A stretch of 64,000 nucleotides of DNA, from NCBI GenBank assembly GCA_024169445.1, contig JALKFA010000001.1, positions 2,294,001-2,358,000 of the forward strand, written 5' to 3'. Origin of the DNA: Buttiauxella agrestis ATCC 33320 (lineage in GTDB: Bacteria; Pseudomonadota; Gammaproteobacteria; Enterobacterales; Enterobacteriaceae). Below are positions 42,355 to 52,831 of the stretch, one piece after another; position 1 is the first letter of the stretch, and every line of letters begins with the position of its first letter. The notes under the pieces were generated by a model that was not told the DNA's origin, ran no database searches, and saw nothing but the letters and a program-made list of their open reading frames with translations. The position numbers and the translations under genes were made by a program.

Positions 42355-42678
42355 GAGTGGTGACTTCCTTGTTTGAGTATATTTGTTGCAACTTATAACG
42401 TTTTATTTTCAATTGAGCTTTTCAGCATTTCTGCTGCTGTGGGGAAGATCGTAAGGGGTATTTGTTCGCCAGGTTTTGAACTGTTTCACAAAGGGTTACC
42501 TGATTTAAATAGACTTAATGGTTTTTATTTATTTAATTAATTTCTTCGCAAGTTGTGACGTGGTTTTTATTTGTTTAATTGATTTAATGTTCTGAATCTG
42601 TGACGATCGATTTTATTAATTTCGCGGTTTTAGAAACAATTTCATTACATTTGTCGAACGCCAGAAAAAGGAAAATCA
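42355..42678. promoter_or_regulatory. citC/citA divergent control region
   Basis: This 324-bp AT-rich region between divergent operons has several T/A tracts (42508-42545, 42565-42590), of the type to which CitB/DpiA binds in Klebsiella and E. coli. TGTGACGTGG near 42555 resembles one half of a CRP site. Exact binding sites cannot be set from sequence alone. No gene is seen. Confidence 0.5.
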
Positions 42679-44343
42679 ATGCCGGGAACAGAAAAGATTG
42701 GCGTATTGCGATTTTTTCAAAAAATTGCTTTCCCATTAAGAATCTTTTTACTGCTGTTACTGGTATCGACTTTATTGATTGCTGCACTGGGCAAGTATTT
42801 AACGGCAAGTTTTGAAGATTATCTCCTCGAACATGTGCGCGATATGGCGATGAATCAGGCGCGGATTATCGCCTCGAACGACAGTCTTATTACGGCGGTC
42901 AAAAACAGAGACAGCGCACACCTCGCCGTGATTGTTGGCAAATTATCCACCGGTTCTGATTTTGATTATGTCGTGATTGGCGACAGCCATTCCATTCGTC
43001 TTTTTCACCCGAATCCAGAAAAAATTGGCTACCCGATGCAGTGGACCAAGCCTGGTGCGCTGGAAAAAGGTGAGAGCTACTTTATTACTGGCGAAGGTTC
43101 GATTGGCATGGCGATGCGCGCCAAGACGCCAATCTTTGACGAGCACGGCAAAGTGATTGGCGTGGTGTCGCTCGGTTATCTGGTCAGTAAAATTGATAGC
43201 TGGCGTCTGGATTTCCTGCTGCCGCTCGCCGGTGTTTTTGTGGTTATCCTGATTGTTCTGATGCTGCTCTCCTGGTTGTTTTCTTCCCATATCCGCAGGC
43301 AGATGCTGGGGATGGAGCCACGCCAGATTGCGCGCGTGGTGCGCCAACAAGAGGCGCTGTTTGGCTCGGTATTTGAAGGCTTGATCGCCGTCGATAGCGA
43401 TGGGCTTATCACGGCGATTAATCGCAATGCCCGTAAAATGCTCGGGTTGCGTTCACCAGGCCGCCAGTGGCTGGGGAAACCAATATCTGATGTGGTGCAT
43501 CCGGCGAGTTTTTTCACTGAAAAGATTGCCGAAGCACGCCAGGACGTGATTTGTACTTTTAACGGGCTGAGTGTGATTGCCAATCGCGGGGTGATTCATT
43601 CCGGCCATGCGGCACCCGCAGGCGCGATTGTCAGCTTCCGCAGCAAAGACGAAATCAGCACGCTGAATGCGCAGCTCACCCAAATTAAACAGTATGTGGA
43701 GAGCCTGCGAACGCTGCGTCATGAACATTTAAACTGGATGTCGACGCTCAGCGGCCTGCTGCAAATGAAGGAATATGACCGGGTGCTTGAGATGGTGAAA
43801 GGGGAGTCTCAGGCGCAGCAAGAGCTTATCGATTATCTGCGCAGTGAGATAAATGACCGCCAGGTGGCTGGCCTGTTGTTTGGTAAGTCTCAGCGGGCGC
43901 GTGAACTGGGGCTGGTATTAAATATTGTGCCTGGCAGCCAGTTATCGGCGCTTCCGGAAGGGCTGGATAGCACTGAGTTTTCGGCTATTGTCGGCAATTT
44001 ACTGGATAACGCTTTTGATGCCAGCCTGAAAAATTCACGCAGCAATAACATTGTCGAACTCTATCTGAGCGATGAAGGATCGGAGGTGATAATTGAAGTG
44101 GCCGACCAGGGCTGTGGCGTGCCCGAGACGTTACGTGAAGCTATTTTTGAGCAAGGTGTCAGCACCAAAACTGATAACAAGGACGCACACGGCATTGGGT
44201 TATATCTGATAGTCAGTTATGTCAGTCGCTGTGGCGGGGTAATTACGCTGGAAGACAACCAACCCAGCGGTTCTTTATTTTCTGTTTTTATACCGAAAGT
44301 GAAAAAGAGCAATGACGCAACCTATTACGATTCTGATTGTTGA
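42679..44343 (+). CDS. citA: Citrate-sensing histidine kinase CitA/DpiB
   Basis: The 554-residue CitA/DcuS-type sensor has TM1 (IFLLLLLVSTLLIAALG, about 22-38), a periplasmic PAS domain with citrate-binding residues in DSHSIRLFHPNPEKIGYPM (Arg107, His110), TM2 (about 181-201), and a cytoplasmic PAS. The dimerisation helix has phospho-accepting His348 in LRTLRHEHLNWMS, and the ATPase domain has N box NLLDNAFDASL and G boxes DQGCGVP, HGIGLYLI. It activates CitB when citrate is outside. E. coli synonym dpiB. Confidence 0.97.
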   Translation: MPGTEKIGVLRFFQKIAFPLRIFLLLLLVSTLLIAALGKYLTASFEDYLLEHVRDMAMNQARIIASNDSLITAVKNRDSAHLAVIVGKLSTGSDFDYVVIGDSHSIRLFHPNPEKIGYPMQWTKPGALEKGESYFITGEGSIGMAMRAKTPIFDEHGKVIGVVSLGYLVSKIDSWRLDFLLPLAGVFVVILIVLMLLSWLFSSHIRRQMLGMEPRQIARVVRQQEALFGSVFEGLIAVDSDGLITAINRNARKMLGLRSPGRQWLGKPISDVVHPASFFTEKIAEARQDVICTFNGLSVIANRGVIHSGHAAPAGAIVSFRSKDEISTLNAQLTQIKQYVESLRTLRHEHLNWMSTLSGLLQMKEYDRVLEMVKGESQAQQELIDYLRSEINDRQVAGLLFGKSQRARELGLVLNIVPGSQLSALPEGLDSTEFSAIVGNLLDNAFDASLKNSRSNNIVELYLSDEGSEVIIEVADQGCGVPETLREAIFEQGVSTKTDNKDAHGIGLYLIVSYVSRCGGVITLEDNQPSGSLFSVFIPKVKKSNDATYYDSDC

Positions 44344-44992
44344 AGACGAAACAGCGCTGGCGGAAATGCATGCGGAGTTTATTCGTCAAATGCCCCATTG
44401 CGGGCAAGTGTGGCTGGCGGGGAATCTGGCGCAAACCAGAATGATGATTGAGCGATTTAAGCCTGATTTGATTTTGCTGGATAACTATTTGCCCGATGGC
44501 CGCGGAATTACGCTTCTGCAAGAACTGGCTCAGGCGCGCTTCCCTGGCGGAGTGGTCTTTACGACGGCTGCAAGTGATATGGATACCGTATCCGATGCGG
44601 TGCGCGGCGGGGTGTTTGATTATCTGGTTAAGCCTATTGCCTACGAACGCCTTGAGCAAACACTGGAGCGCTATCAGCAGCGAATGCAGATGCTGGCGAA
44701 CAGTGCCAGTGCCAGCCAGCGGCAGATTGACGATATGTTCAATGCCTATGCGCGCGGGGAGCAAAAAGAGGTGTTGCCGGTGGGGATTGATGAGCTGACG
44801 CTGGAGAAAGTGCAGCTGCTGTTTACTGACCCGGAAGCTCGCCACACTGCGGAAACCGTGGCTGAAGCGTTAAAACTGAGCCGTACCACGGCGCGACGTT
44901 ATCTGGAGTTTTGTGCCAGCCGCCAGCAAATTATGGCCGAAATAGTTTATGGCAAGGTAGGACGCCCACAGCGCACCTATCGGGCACTGTGA
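44312..44992 (+). CDS. citB: Response regulator CitB/DpiA
   Basis: The 226-residue regulator has a receiver domain with Asp57 in LILLDNYLPDGRG and DE pair VEDETA, Thr and Lys switch residues (VFTTAAS, YLVKPIAY), and a C-terminal winged helix-turn-helix (AETVAEALKLSRTTARRYLE). It activates the cit operon and other anaerobic citrate genes. The start overlaps citA by 32 bp. E. coli synonym dpiA. Confidence 0.97.
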   Translation: MTQPITILIVEDETALAEMHAEFIRQMPHCGQVWLAGNLAQTRMMIERFKPDLILLDNYLPDGRGITLLQELAQARFPGGVVFTTAASDMDTVSDAVRGGVFDYLVKPIAYERLEQTLERYQQRMQMLANSASASQRQIDDMFNAYARGEQKEVLPVGIDELTLEKVQLLFTDPEARHTAETVAEALKLSRTTARRYLEFCASRQQIMAEIVYGKVGRPQRTYRAL

Positions 44993-45005
44993 GCGAAGTG
45001 CTTTT
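44984..45005 (+). terminator. Terminator overlapping citB stop codon
   Basis: GCACT (44984-44988) and AGTGC (44997-45001) pair around an 8-nt loop containing the citB stop, followed by TTTT. It sits between convergent citB and dcuC. Confidence 0.6.
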
Positions 45006-46386
45006 AGCCGCCAACAACAACGGCAGCAGAAGGCACGAGGATTTCAGTGGCAATAATGACCACCACCAGACCTACCGCAATCGGTACTGAGGTACGTTTA
45101 ACGACTTCAAATGGGGAAATTTTTGCCATACCTGCAACGGCCACAACCACGCCGGAAACCGGAGAAATGGTACGGCCCAGGTTGGATGCTTGCAACATTG
45201 GGATCGCCAGATACGCAGGGTTGATGCCAGAGGAGTGAGCCAGTTTAGGGATCATCTCAACAAAGGCATAGAACGGGGCGTTACCTGAACCGGTAGTCAT
45301 GGCAGCTAACATGGTGAGAACGACTAACACCAGCATCAGAATGATACTTGCTGAGCCAAACGAGGTGGCAATAGATATCAGGCTCTGGATAAAGCCGATG
45401 GTGCTGAGACCCTGGGCGAAGACACCTGCCGCCACCAACAACATCACCACGTTGGCGAAGGCATCAGCCATACCGCGATAGCAAACCTCCAGCCCGGAGA
45501 AGACGTTCTGTGTGTTGAAACCACGGAAGAATTCAATGATTGCCGCAATCAGAATACAGATAACCAAAATGGTAATGATGTGTAGTTGTGGGCCCCATTT
45601 ACCGTCGAAAATCAACACACCAATAATTGGCGTAAATGGCAGAATGGCATAGAAAGAAGGAGCAGTAGTCTGGATTTCGCTGACATCGAGCATTTCATGG
45701 CTGATGTTCTCTTTTTTATCCAGGTAGCGTTGCCAGAAGAAGTGGGCAATCGCCATGGCAATAATTGCGGCAATAGAAATTGGCACGGTAGTTTTAAAGG
45801 CAAAATCAACCAATGTCATTTCCGCAGCTTTCGCCGCCAGCACCACATCGCCAGAGGTTGGAGAGAGAATGATTGCAGCAGGGGAGGCACAAATTGCCGC
45901 CGCAGCGCCACGGCTAATCCCGACGTTCACCATTACCGGGAACAATGTTGCCATCAGCAATACACCCAGGCCAGTCGCAGAAGAGACCGCTAGTGACATC
46001 AGACAAGCCACGAAATACGCAGCGATCATCAGAATGTAAGGTGAGTTAATTAATTTCAATGGTTTTGATGCGAGCTTAACGACCATGTCGTTAGCACCAA
46101 TATGGGTCATATATGCGGCAAAACCACACAGCATCATGATCATCATGCCGAGATCGCCACCACGGCTCATCAGCAAGATTTTGACATATTCGACAATATC
46201 GGTTGCGGTGTAACCGGTACTTTCAGCACTGGCAGGTAAAACTTTGTGGCCCATTAAGGCACTAATAATCAGTAATATTAAACCACCGACAAATAATACG
46301 CCGGTCGCGGAGTAGCCTTTGATGATGTAGCGAGCTACACCAACAATCACTATCACCCCAATAAGTAATTCAATCGTAGTTAGCAT
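45004..46386 (-). CDS. dcuC: Anaerobic C4-dicarboxylate transporter DcuC
   Basis: ATG 46386 (MLTTIELLIGVIVIVGVARY) gives 460 residues, matching E. coli DcuC (461). It has about 12-14 helices, with long identical stretches such as SRGGDLGMMIMMLCGFAAYM and PMLQASNLGRTISPVSGVVV. It exports succinate during fermentation, complementing CitT. Frames upstream of 46386 are not family-like. Confidence 0.97.
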   Translation of the reverse strand: MLTTIELLIGVIVIVGVARYIIKGYSATGVLFVGGLILLIISALMGHKVLPASAESTGYTATDIVEYVKILLMSRGGDLGMMIMMLCGFAAYMTHIGANDMVVKLASKPLKLINSPYILMIAAYFVACLMSLAVSSATGLGVLLMATLFPVMVNVGISRGAAAAICASPAAIILSPTSGDVVLAAKAAEMTLVDFAFKTTVPISIAAIIAMAIAHFFWQRYLDKKENISHEMLDVSEIQTTAPSFYAILPFTPIIGVLIFDGKWGPQLHIITILVICILIAAIIEFFRGFNTQNVFSGLEVCYRGMADAFANVVMLLVAAGVFAQGLSTIGFIQSLISIATSFGSASIILMLVLVVLTMLAAMTTGSGNAPFYAFVEMIPKLAHSSGINPAYLAIPMLQASNLGRTISPVSGVVVAVAGMAKISPFEVVKRTSVPIAVGLVVVIIATEILVPSAAVVVGG

Positions 46387-46758
46387 TAAAGCCCCCTGTT
46401 GCGTTTGGTCGTCGGCATCTGTTGGCCGTACCTGAACGTAACGCCATGCCAGAAAAATAAAAAATAACGGCTTTAAAGCCGTCTGCGAAAGCGGTGTCAA
46501 TCTGCCTGAATCACAGGCGACGAGTTCTGATAAGCATCAAAATTTAGCGAGCTTGATTCCACTGCCATAGTGCTTTTGTTGGCCGAGCTGCAATTATGAC
46601 ATTTACTTATTGATATGCGTTATCTATTTGTCGAAGCAATTGTTCTATTAATAACCGATAACCAGGCCCGTGTTTTCGGATTTTACCCGCAGCTTATTTA
46701 GCTGTAGTTAACATAAAATTTGTTAAATTAGCTATTGAGTTTTGATGCGGAAATTAAC
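46387..46758. promoter_or_regulatory. dcuC-pagP divergent intergenic region
   Basis: This 372-bp region contains the dcuC leader, with an FNR half-site-like TTGAT at 46609-46613. Before pagP, TATTTA-N5-AGTTAA (46695-46711) loosely matches the PhoP box (T/G)GTTTA-N5-(T/G)GTTTA. PhoP control of pagP is known in E. coli and Salmonella. No gene is seen. Confidence 0.35.
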
Positions 46759-47334
46759 GTGGCTTTAACAAATAAACGAGTGATTCTTTTTATTATTTTG
46801 CTGGTTCCAATAAGGGAAGTACCAGCTGCAATGGCAAATCAAACTAGTCTGCTGGGCAATGCCTGGAATACATTGACTGATAACGTTTCACAGACGTGGA
46901 ATGAACCACAACACTATGATTTGTTTATTCCGGCGATAACCTGGCATGCGCGCTTCGCATACGACGAGGAAAAAATAGAGAAATATAACGAACGACCATG
47001 GGGCCTTGGGTTCGGACAAACGCGATGGGATGACAGCGGGAACTGGCATGGCTTGTATTTGATGATGTTTAAAGATTCCTTTAACAAATGGGAGCCAATT
47101 GGTGGTTACGGATGGGAGAAAACCTGGCGCCCGCTGACGGATGATAATTTCCACATAGGGCTAGGCTATACACTCGGTGTTACCGCTCGTGATAACTGGA
47201 ACTACATTCCACTGCCGGTGATCCTGCCTTTGGCATCTGTAGGATATGGCCCGGCGACCTTCCAGATGACCTATATCCCTGGAACTTACAACAACGGTAA
47301 CGTTTACTTCGCCTGGCTACGCTTCCAATTCTGA
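46759..47334 (+). CDS. pagP: Lipid A palmitoyltransferase
   Basis: GTG 46759 with GGAA 8 bp upstream begins the signal peptide ([20 protein letters not shown] to AAMA); an in-frame TTG at 46735 is the alternative. The mature beta-barrel contains the catalytic His in [13 protein letters not shown] and conserved [20 protein letters not shown], and ends in YFAWLRFQF with a C-terminal Phe. It moves palmitate from phospholipid to lipid A in the outer membrane. Confidence 0.95.
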   Translation: MALTNKRVILFIILLVPIREVPAAMANQTSLLGNAWNTLTDNVSQTWNEPQHYDLFIPAITWHARFAYDEEKIEKYNERPWGLGFGQTRWDDSGNWHGLYLMMFKDSFNKWEPIGGYGWEKTWRPLTDDNFHIGLGYTLGVTARDNWNYIPLPVILPLASVGYGPATFQMTYIPGTYNNGNVYFAWLRFQF

Positions 47335-47534
47335 GCGGCGGTATAGGCCAGAATCAATCCAAACCCATATGTTTTCTATCTATTGTTTGAAAATACGGGC
47401 TGCTGCACACTTTTTAAAAGAGGTAGCAATTTTTCTCACTTTTTAGCTAATCTGGGCTGGACAAAATCCATCACAATTGGTGTACTGGTGTTCGACACAG
47501 CATTTGTGTCGTTTTTCATGTAAAGGTAATTTAG

Positions 47535-47744
47535 ATGTCTAAGATTAAAGGTAACGTTAAGTGGTTTAACGAGTCAAAAGGCTTTGGCTTCATTACTCCG
47601 GAAGATGGTAGCAAAGACGTGTTCGTACACTTCTCTGCAATCCAGAGCAATGGTTTCAAAACCCTGGCTGAAGGTCAGCGCGTTGAGTTTGAAATCACTA
47701 ACGGTGCCAAAGGCCCATCTGCTGCAAACGTAATGCCTATCTAA
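47535..47744 (+). CDS. cspE: Cold-shock-like protein CspE
   Basis: This 69-residue OB-fold has RNP1 (KGFGFITP) and RNP2 (DVFVHFSAI) and is nearly identical to E. coli CspE except for the last residues. It binds single-stranded nucleic acid and acts as an RNA chaperone and antiterminator. A 200-bp leader precedes it, and a terminator follows at 47767. Confidence 0.97.
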   Translation: MSKIKGNVKWFNESKGFGFITPEDGSKDVFVHFSAIQSNGFKTLAEGQRVEFEITNGAKGPSAANVMPI

Positions 47745-47766
47745 GGCATTACCAGTAGAATATAAA

Positions 47767-47790
47767 AACCCGCTAAGGCGGGTTTTTTTT
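47767..47790 (+). terminator. cspE terminator
   Basis: AACCCGC (47767-47773), TAAG, GCGGGTT (47778-47784), then T-run. Confidence 0.93.
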
Positions 47791-47799
47791 GCTTTAAAT

Positions 47800-47889
47800 T
47801 CAGTAAAATAGATAAACTTTCACAAAGCTCACCACAATTAGCGTGCTTATCAGCACCGCAGTCCACTCAGCAACACGTTGTTTCGTCAT
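47800..47889 (-). CDS. Candidate 29-residue membrane peptide
   Basis: Reverse-strand ATG 47889, with GGGG 8 bp upstream, encodes MTKQRVAEWTAVLISTLIVV and SFVKVYLFY. It has a short charged N-terminus, one transmembrane helix and an aromatic end, as in many small enterobacterial membrane proteins. Its stop abuts the cspE terminator, which would also end its transcript on this strand. No homologue is named. Confidence 0.4.
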   Translation of the reverse strand: MTKQRVAEWTAVLISTLIVVSFVKVYLFY

Positions 47890-47958
47890 TATTTGCCCCA
47901 CGCTATTTTTCAAACAGAGTGGCAGACGAAAATTAAGCTAACCTTAACGTGCTACTAA

Positions 47959-48342
47959 TTAGTGGCCGTATGCCAATGAAACTAACCAAAATGCGATGGC
48001 GGTCATCGTCAATGAACCGGCGAGGTTCAGTAGCATGTTTAATCCTGCCCATGCCAGACGCCCGTCTTGTAGCAGGAATACCACTTCAGCCGAAAAGGTT
48101 GAAAATGTCGTCAGGCCACCGCAAAAACCGGTGGTGATCAACAATTTCCACACTGGGTCGAGATGAGTCATTCTGGTGAACAAGGCCAGGCCGAGGCCGA
48201 TAATAAATGCGCCTACCAGGTTGGCGACCAATGTTCCAACTGGAATAGCACCATGCACCGGGTTGAATCTCATACTGAGCAACCAGCGCGCAACGCTGCC
48301 CGTCCCGCCGCCAATAAACACGGCTAATAGCATCTGTAACAC
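47959..48342 (-). CDS. crcB: Fluoride exporter CrcB/Fluc
   Basis: The 127-residue protein has four helices: [60 protein letters not shown] and the C-terminal helix. [10 protein letters not shown] is the Fluc signature. It forms dual-topology dimers that let fluoride out of the cell. Divergent from ybeM. Confidence 0.96.
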   Translation of the reverse strand: MLQMLLAVFIGGGTGSVARWLLSMRFNPVHGAIPVGTLVANLVGAFIIGLGLALFTRMTHLDPVWKLLITTGFCGGLTTFSTFSAEVVFLLQDGRLAWAGLNMLLNLAGSLTMTAIAFWLVSLAYGH

Positions 48343-48449
48343 GATGTTTTCCTGTTCGATCTAATGCGCAAGAGAATGAGTGTAACGTCAGTACGGGACG
48401 TTTCACACCGGGTATACTGAAAATATTCGCGACCTTTTGGGAAACCACA

Positions 48450-49238
48450 ATGAAAGTTGCCGTAGGGCAGTTTGCAGTGAGTAAAGACTGGCAGGAGAAC
48501 GTACAAACCTGTCTTGGGTTTATGGCTCAGGCCAACGGCGCGGGAGCACAATTGCTGGTGTTGCCCGAGGCGGTGCTGGCACGAGATGACAATGACCCCG
48601 ATTTGTCGGTCAAATCGGCACAAACGATGAACGAAGCGTTTATTGAGCAGCTTTGTGAGCAAAGCCGTGATGACCAACTCACCACCATCCTGACGCTGCA
48701 CATCAAAACCACGCCTGGGCGAGCGGCCAATACTTTGCTGGCGATTCGCGGTGGTGAGGTGATAGCCCGTTATAAGAAGCTTCATCTTTACGATGCGTTT
48801 AACGTGCAAGAATCCCGGCTGGTTGATGCGGGAGAAAGTTTGCCGCCAGTGATTGAGATCGCTGGCTTTAAAGTAGGCTTAATGACCTGTTACGATGTAC
48901 GCTTTCCAGAGATGGCTTTAAGTCTGGCATTAGCGGGGGCGGAAGTGTTAGTTCTGCCAGCTGCCTGGTTGCGTGGCCCAAACAAAGAAATGCACTGGTC
49001 CACTCTTCTTGCCGCTCGAGCGCTTGATACTACTTGCTATGTTGTTGCTGCTGGTGAGTGTGGTAATAAAAACATTGGCCACAGCCAGGTTGTTGATCCG
49101 CTTGGCGTTGTGATTGCAGCTGCAAATCTGCAGCCGACGTTGATATATGCTGAACTGGAAAGGCAGCATCTTGCCAATGTGCGAGCCATGTTACCGGTGT
49201 TGAAAAACCGACGTTTTGCTTATCCACAACTGCTGTGA
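48450..49238 (+). CDS. ybeM: Deaminated glutathione amidase / nitrilase-family protein YbeM
   Basis: The 262-residue protein has the C-N hydrolase triad: Glu in [13 protein letters not shown], Lys in [10 protein letters not shown] and Cys in [15 protein letters not shown]. It is the bacterial Nit1 counterpart that repairs deaminated glutathione. In E. coli K-12 ybeM is broken, but this copy is intact. Confidence 0.95.
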   Translation: MKVAVGQFAVSKDWQENVQTCLGFMAQANGAGAQLLVLPEAVLARDDNDPDLSVKSAQTMNEAFIEQLCEQSRDDQLTTILTLHIKTTPGRAANTLLAIRGGEVIARYKKLHLYDAFNVQESRLVDAGESLPPVIEIAGFKVGLMTCYDVRFPEMALSLALAGAEVLVLPAAWLRGPNKEMHWSTLLAARALDTTCYVVAAGECGNKNIGHSQVVDPLGVVIAAANLQPTLIYAELERQHLANVRAMLPVLKNRRFAYPQLL

Positions 49239-49366
49239 TTATTTTTTGACCAGGTCTTGATTCAACTTGTTACAGGTTGCTATTGTATAGCACGAGAAAA
49301 TGACCGTTAATTGTCTCAGTGTATGATTCGCCGTATTCACGGCATGCATGATTAAAGAAGGTTGCT

Positions 49367-49570
49367 ATGGGTGAGATTAGTATTACTAAGTTGTTGGTGG
49401 TTGGTGCGCTGATTGTTTTGTTATTTGGCACCAAGAAGTTGCGTACACTCGGTGGCGACCTCGGCGCGGCAATCAAAGGCTTCAAGAAAGCCATGAATGA
49501 AGACGAGACCGGCGCGAAGTCTGCCAACAATACAGATGCAGCAGCGGACCGTATTACGCACAAAGACTGA
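49367..49570 (+). CDS. tatE: Sec-independent translocase subunit TatE
   Basis: This 67-residue TatA paralogue has an N-terminal membrane helix ([20 protein letters not shown]), then [20 protein letters not shown], the amphipathic helix with its FG hinge. It forms part of the twin-arginine pore. The ribosome site is AAGAAGG. Confidence 0.97.
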   Translation: MGEISITKLLVVGALIVLLFGTKKLRTLGGDLGAAIKGFKKAMNEDETGAKSANNTDAAADRITHKD

Positions 49571-49599
49571 GCAAGACTCAGCTTTCACGGACAGATATA

Positions 49600-49632
49600 A
49601 AAAAACCGGCCTTTTATGAGCCGGTTTTTTTG
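49600..49632. terminator. Bidirectional terminator between tatE and lipA
   Basis: AAAAAACCGGC (49600-49610) pairs with GCCGGTTTTTT (49620-49630) around a 9-nt loop, so it serves both convergent genes. Confidence 0.93.
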
Positions 49633-49668
49633 TCATCTGCAAATCATAAGTAACGATTTGTTACATCG

Positions 49669-50634
49669 TTATTTGACTTCCATGCCTTTAGCCTGCAGGT
49701 CTGCATGGTAAGAAGAACGTACAAATGGGCCGCAAGCTGCATGGGTAAAGCCCATCGCCAGCGCTTCCGCTTTCATCTCTTCGAACTCATCCGGGCTAAC
49801 ATAACGCTGCACAGGTAAGTGATGGCGGCTTGGCTGCAAATATTGACCAAGGGTCAACATCGTGACGCCGTGACGACGGAGATCGCGCATCACTTCCACA
49901 ATCTCTTCATTCGTTTCGCCTAAACCTACCATTAATCCAGATTTAGTTGGGATATCCGGGTGCGCTTCTTTAAAACGCTCAAGCAGTTTCAGAGACCAGT
50001 TGTAGTCAGCACCCGGGCGTACTTTACGATAAATACGCGGTACGTTTTCCAGGTTGTGGTTGAACACATCTGGTGGTGTGGCGGTGAGGATCTCTAACGC
50101 TTTGTCCATGCGTCCGCGGAAATCCGGTACCAACGTTTCAATTTTGATCGTTGGGTTTTTCTCGCGAATTGCACTGATGCAATCGGCGAAATGCTGGGCA
50201 CCTCCATCGCGCAGGTCATCACGGTCTACAGACGTGATAACTACATAGCGCAACGCCATGTCAGCAATGGTTTGGGCAAGTTTAGCGGGTTCGTTGGCGT
50301 CTGGCGCGACAGGGCGGCCATGAGCAACATCGCAGAACGGGCAGCGGCGTGTACAAATTGCGCCCAGGATCATAAAGGTTGCCGTTCCGTGGTTGAAACA
50401 TTCTGCCAGGTTAGGACAGGAAGCTTCTTCACACACCGAGTGCAGACCATTTTTACGCATTGCCGCTTTGATACCCTGAATTCGGGTCGAATCAGATGGA
50501 AGTTTGATCTTCATCCATTCTGGTTTTCTTAACAGCTCCTGGCGCTCGGTCACCACGTTTTTAACCGGGATCAGAGCCATTTTATCGGCGTCGCGGTACT
50601 TGACGCCGCGTTCCATTACAATGGGTTTACTCAT
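49669..50634 (-). CDS. lipA: Lipoyl synthase
   Basis: The 321-residue radical-SAM enzyme has the SAM cluster motif [10 protein letters not shown] (CxxxCxxC) and the auxiliary cluster Cys in [14 protein letters not shown]. It inserts two sulfurs into octanoyl-protein to form lipoyl groups. Length and sequence match enterobacterial LipA. Confidence 0.98.
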   Translation of the reverse strand: MSKPIVMERGVKYRDADKMALIPVKNVVTERQELLRKPEWMKIKLPSDSTRIQGIKAAMRKNGLHSVCEEASCPNLAECFNHGTATFMILGAICTRRCPFCDVAHGRPVAPDANEPAKLAQTIADMALRYVVITSVDRDDLRDGGAQHFADCISAIREKNPTIKIETLVPDFRGRMDKALEILTATPPDVFNHNLENVPRIYRKVRPGADYNWSLKLLERFKEAHPDIPTKSGLMVGLGETNEEIVEVMRDLRRHGVTMLTLGQYLQPSRHHLPVQRYVSPDEFEEMKAEALAMGFTHAACGPFVRSSYHADLQAKGMEVK

Positions 50635-50858
50635 ATCGTACGTGTTCCAGTTGCTGAAAAAAAATCAGGCTAATCGAGTGTTTTATTTATCAACTATTTT
50701 TTAATAGCGCGCGCAGTATACCATCACTGGGGGGAATAAATCAGCCTGGCAGAGCAGTAAATGGGGAAAGAATTGTAAATGGTTTGTTGGATTGTGCGCT
50801 TTTTTACGTTAACAATTGGCAAGCTGACCCCGCAGCGAAAGCCGCGAGGCCGGGATGT

Positions 50859-51782
50859 CTACACTTTCTCAAATTCGTGAATGATCGCGTCGATGACTTC
50901 TTGCAGTATTGCATCGCGCGAGCTGAGTTTGTTGAAGTGCATGGTAGTGCCCAGAGGAATGGCAGATAATCTCTCACATTCAACCGTTTTAAGTCCGAAA
51001 TGGTGAGAAAACATTTCAAATATTTTGTATGGCATAAAGCCAATGAGATCGCTGGTGCTGAGCATTGAAACGATGGCTAAGAGGTTATAGCTGCTAAATG
51101 TGATTTGGCGGTTTGGTAAGAGCTCATTAATCAGTTGGCGAGTATCGGCCAACAACTCTTCCTGCATAATCAGAAATGTATAATTGATTCCGTGAATATC
51201 ATTGGCGGAGAAAATTGATTCTGCATTAGGGTGATCGTGGCGACATACCGCAACCAGGCGGTCATCAAACAATTTGTGGCTATTGATTCCGGGGCCATGA
51301 TGGTGACGATTATCGATAGCAATATCAGCCTGAAATTGTGATAACTGGCGTTCTGCCACTGGCACATTGCGAACAGATAATTTCGGATTCACTTTCTGAA
51401 TGGCCGAATAGATTCGTGGCATCAATAGTGCGCCTGATGTGGGTGAGCACGCGACGGTGATAATGCGCTCTTTTTCGTAATTATTGTTGATATCTAAGGC
51501 GCACAGGATCGATTCAAATCCCTGGCTAATATATTCATGCAAATGTGCAGCATAGGCTGTAGGTGTGACACCTTGCCCCTTACGGATAAACAGTGGGTCA
51601 GGGAATGTTGACCTCAATTTTTGGATGGATTGACTGATAGCCGAAGGTGTTAAATTTAACACTTTAGCTGCATTGACGATCCCTTTATGAATGTAGACTG
51701 CTTCGAAAATTGTTAATAAATTAAGATCAATATTTCGTAATGCTTTGAAAGTTGGGTGATGATTTTTTTCATATCTGTCCAT
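50859..51782 (-). CDS. ybeF: LysR-family regulator YbeF
   Basis: The 307-residue LysR protein has HTH region LRNIDLNLLTIFEAVYIHKG, AKVLNLTPSAISQSIQKLRS and the effector-binding domain from about residue 95. It sits between lipA and lipB as in E. coli; no target is known. Upstream, the 323 bp to lipB are strongly AT-rich and presumably carry its promoter. Confidence 0.93.
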   Translation of the reverse strand: MDRYEKNHHPTFKALRNIDLNLLTIFEAVYIHKGIVNAAKVLNLTPSAISQSIQKLRSTFPDPLFIRKGQGVTPTAYAAHLHEYISQGFESILCALDINNNYEKERIITVACSPTSGALLMPRIYSAIQKVNPKLSVRNVPVAERQLSQFQADIAIDNRHHHGPGINSHKLFDDRLVAVCRHDHPNAESIFSANDIHGINYTFLIMQEELLADTRQLINELLPNRQITFSSYNLLAIVSMLSTSDLIGFMPYKIFEMFSHHFGLKTVECERLSAIPLGTTMHFNKLSSRDAILQEVIDAIIHEFEKV

Positions 51783-52105
51783 GAAATGTTTCTCTTTGGT
51801 GAACTAACTCTTAATTCCATTCAGATTATATTATTTAAATAATTATGCATTAATGACAGTGATGTATTAGGTGTGAACCATATTAAAAATTAATTATAAA
51901 TGGAATTATACATTTACCAAATCAATGTCTTAAGTGATTGCTGTTATATATTAATAGTCGATATATTTATATATGAATATAAAAGGTAAGGTGGTTATTT
52001 AGTCAGGGGAAGTTATACAAAACTAATCATAAAGTAAAGCGATGCTGAATAATGTCACAGTGAAAACTGCACCGGTTTAAGATGCAGTCGTCATAATAAT
52101 TAATA
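51783..52105. other. AT-rich intergenic region between ybeF and lipB
   Basis: This 323-bp gap has very high A+T around 51820-52000, suggestive of H-NS binding or the ybeF promoter. No coding sequence or clear RNA signal is seen. Confidence 0.4.
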
Positions 52106-52747
52106 TCATACAGTTAGATATTTAACTGGTGGATTATTGAGCAGGGCAATAAAGTTATTGATCAGCAATGGTTGAACATCTTCCAGTGATGCTCCTGGAC
52201 GTAATGAACTCACTTGGGTCATTTCAAGACCAGCGTAACCACATGGATTGATTCGTAAAAAAGGACTCAGATCCATATCAATATTCAATGCTAACCCGTG
52301 GAAAGAGCATCCTTTGCGGATGCGTAGACCCAGCGAGCAAATCTTACGCCCATCAACATAGACGCCAGGCGCATCGGCGCGAGGATAGGCTTCTATTCCC
52401 AATTCTGCGAGTGTGTTAACTACCGTTTGCTCAAGGATAGTGACCAGTTCCCGCACGCCCAGTTTGCGGCGTTTCAAATTAAGCAGCACATACATCACTT
52501 GCTGCCCTGGCCCGTGATACGTCACCTGGCCACCGCGATCACTTTGGATGACAGGGATATCTCCGGGAACCAGTACATGTTCCGCTTTCCCTGCCTGGCC
52601 TTGTGTAAATACGCGCTCGTGTTCTACCAGCCAAATTTCATCGGCGGTGGTTTCATCACGGGTATTGGTAAAGTCATGCATCGCCTGTGAGATAGGCTCG
52701 TAGGGCTGTAGGCCTAGTTGGCGGATTTGAATAGTATCTTGAGACAA
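52106..52747 (-). CDS. lipB: Octanoyltransferase
   Basis: The 213-residue enzyme has [20 protein letters not shown] and the catalytic Cys in [18 protein letters not shown], with the Lys in DGRKICSLG. It transfers octanoyl from ACP to lipoate-dependent proteins, the substrate step for LipA. Confidence 0.97.
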   Translation of the reverse strand: MSQDTIQIRQLGLQPYEPISQAMHDFTNTRDETTADEIWLVEHERVFTQGQAGKAEHVLVPGDIPVIQSDRGGQVTYHGPGQQVMYVLLNLKRRKLGVRELVTILEQTVVNTLAELGIEAYPRADAPGVYVDGRKICSLGLRIRKGCSFHGLALNIDMDLSPFLRINPCGYAGLEMTQVSSLRPGASLEDVQPLLINNFIALLNNPPVKYLTV

Positions 52748-52805
52748 AACATCGTCTCCGGCAGGTTAGAAAGTCGTGGGAGTATATCACAGCGGGAAAA
52801 GCAGT

Positions 52806-52825
52806 ACCCGGCCAGCAGGCCGGGT
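52806..52825 (-). terminator. Hairpin between ybeD and lipB
   Basis: ACCCGGCC and GGCCGGGT pair perfectly around AGCA. On the reverse strand it is followed by ACTGCTTTTC, a modest terminator that may attenuate read-through from ybeD. Confidence 0.65.
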
Positions 52826-52831
52826 GGCAAA

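Noticed and set aside
46609-46613. FNR site upstream of dcuC
   Set aside because: Only one half-site (TTGAT) is clear; the second half does not match ATCAA, so it is not listed as a separate feature.
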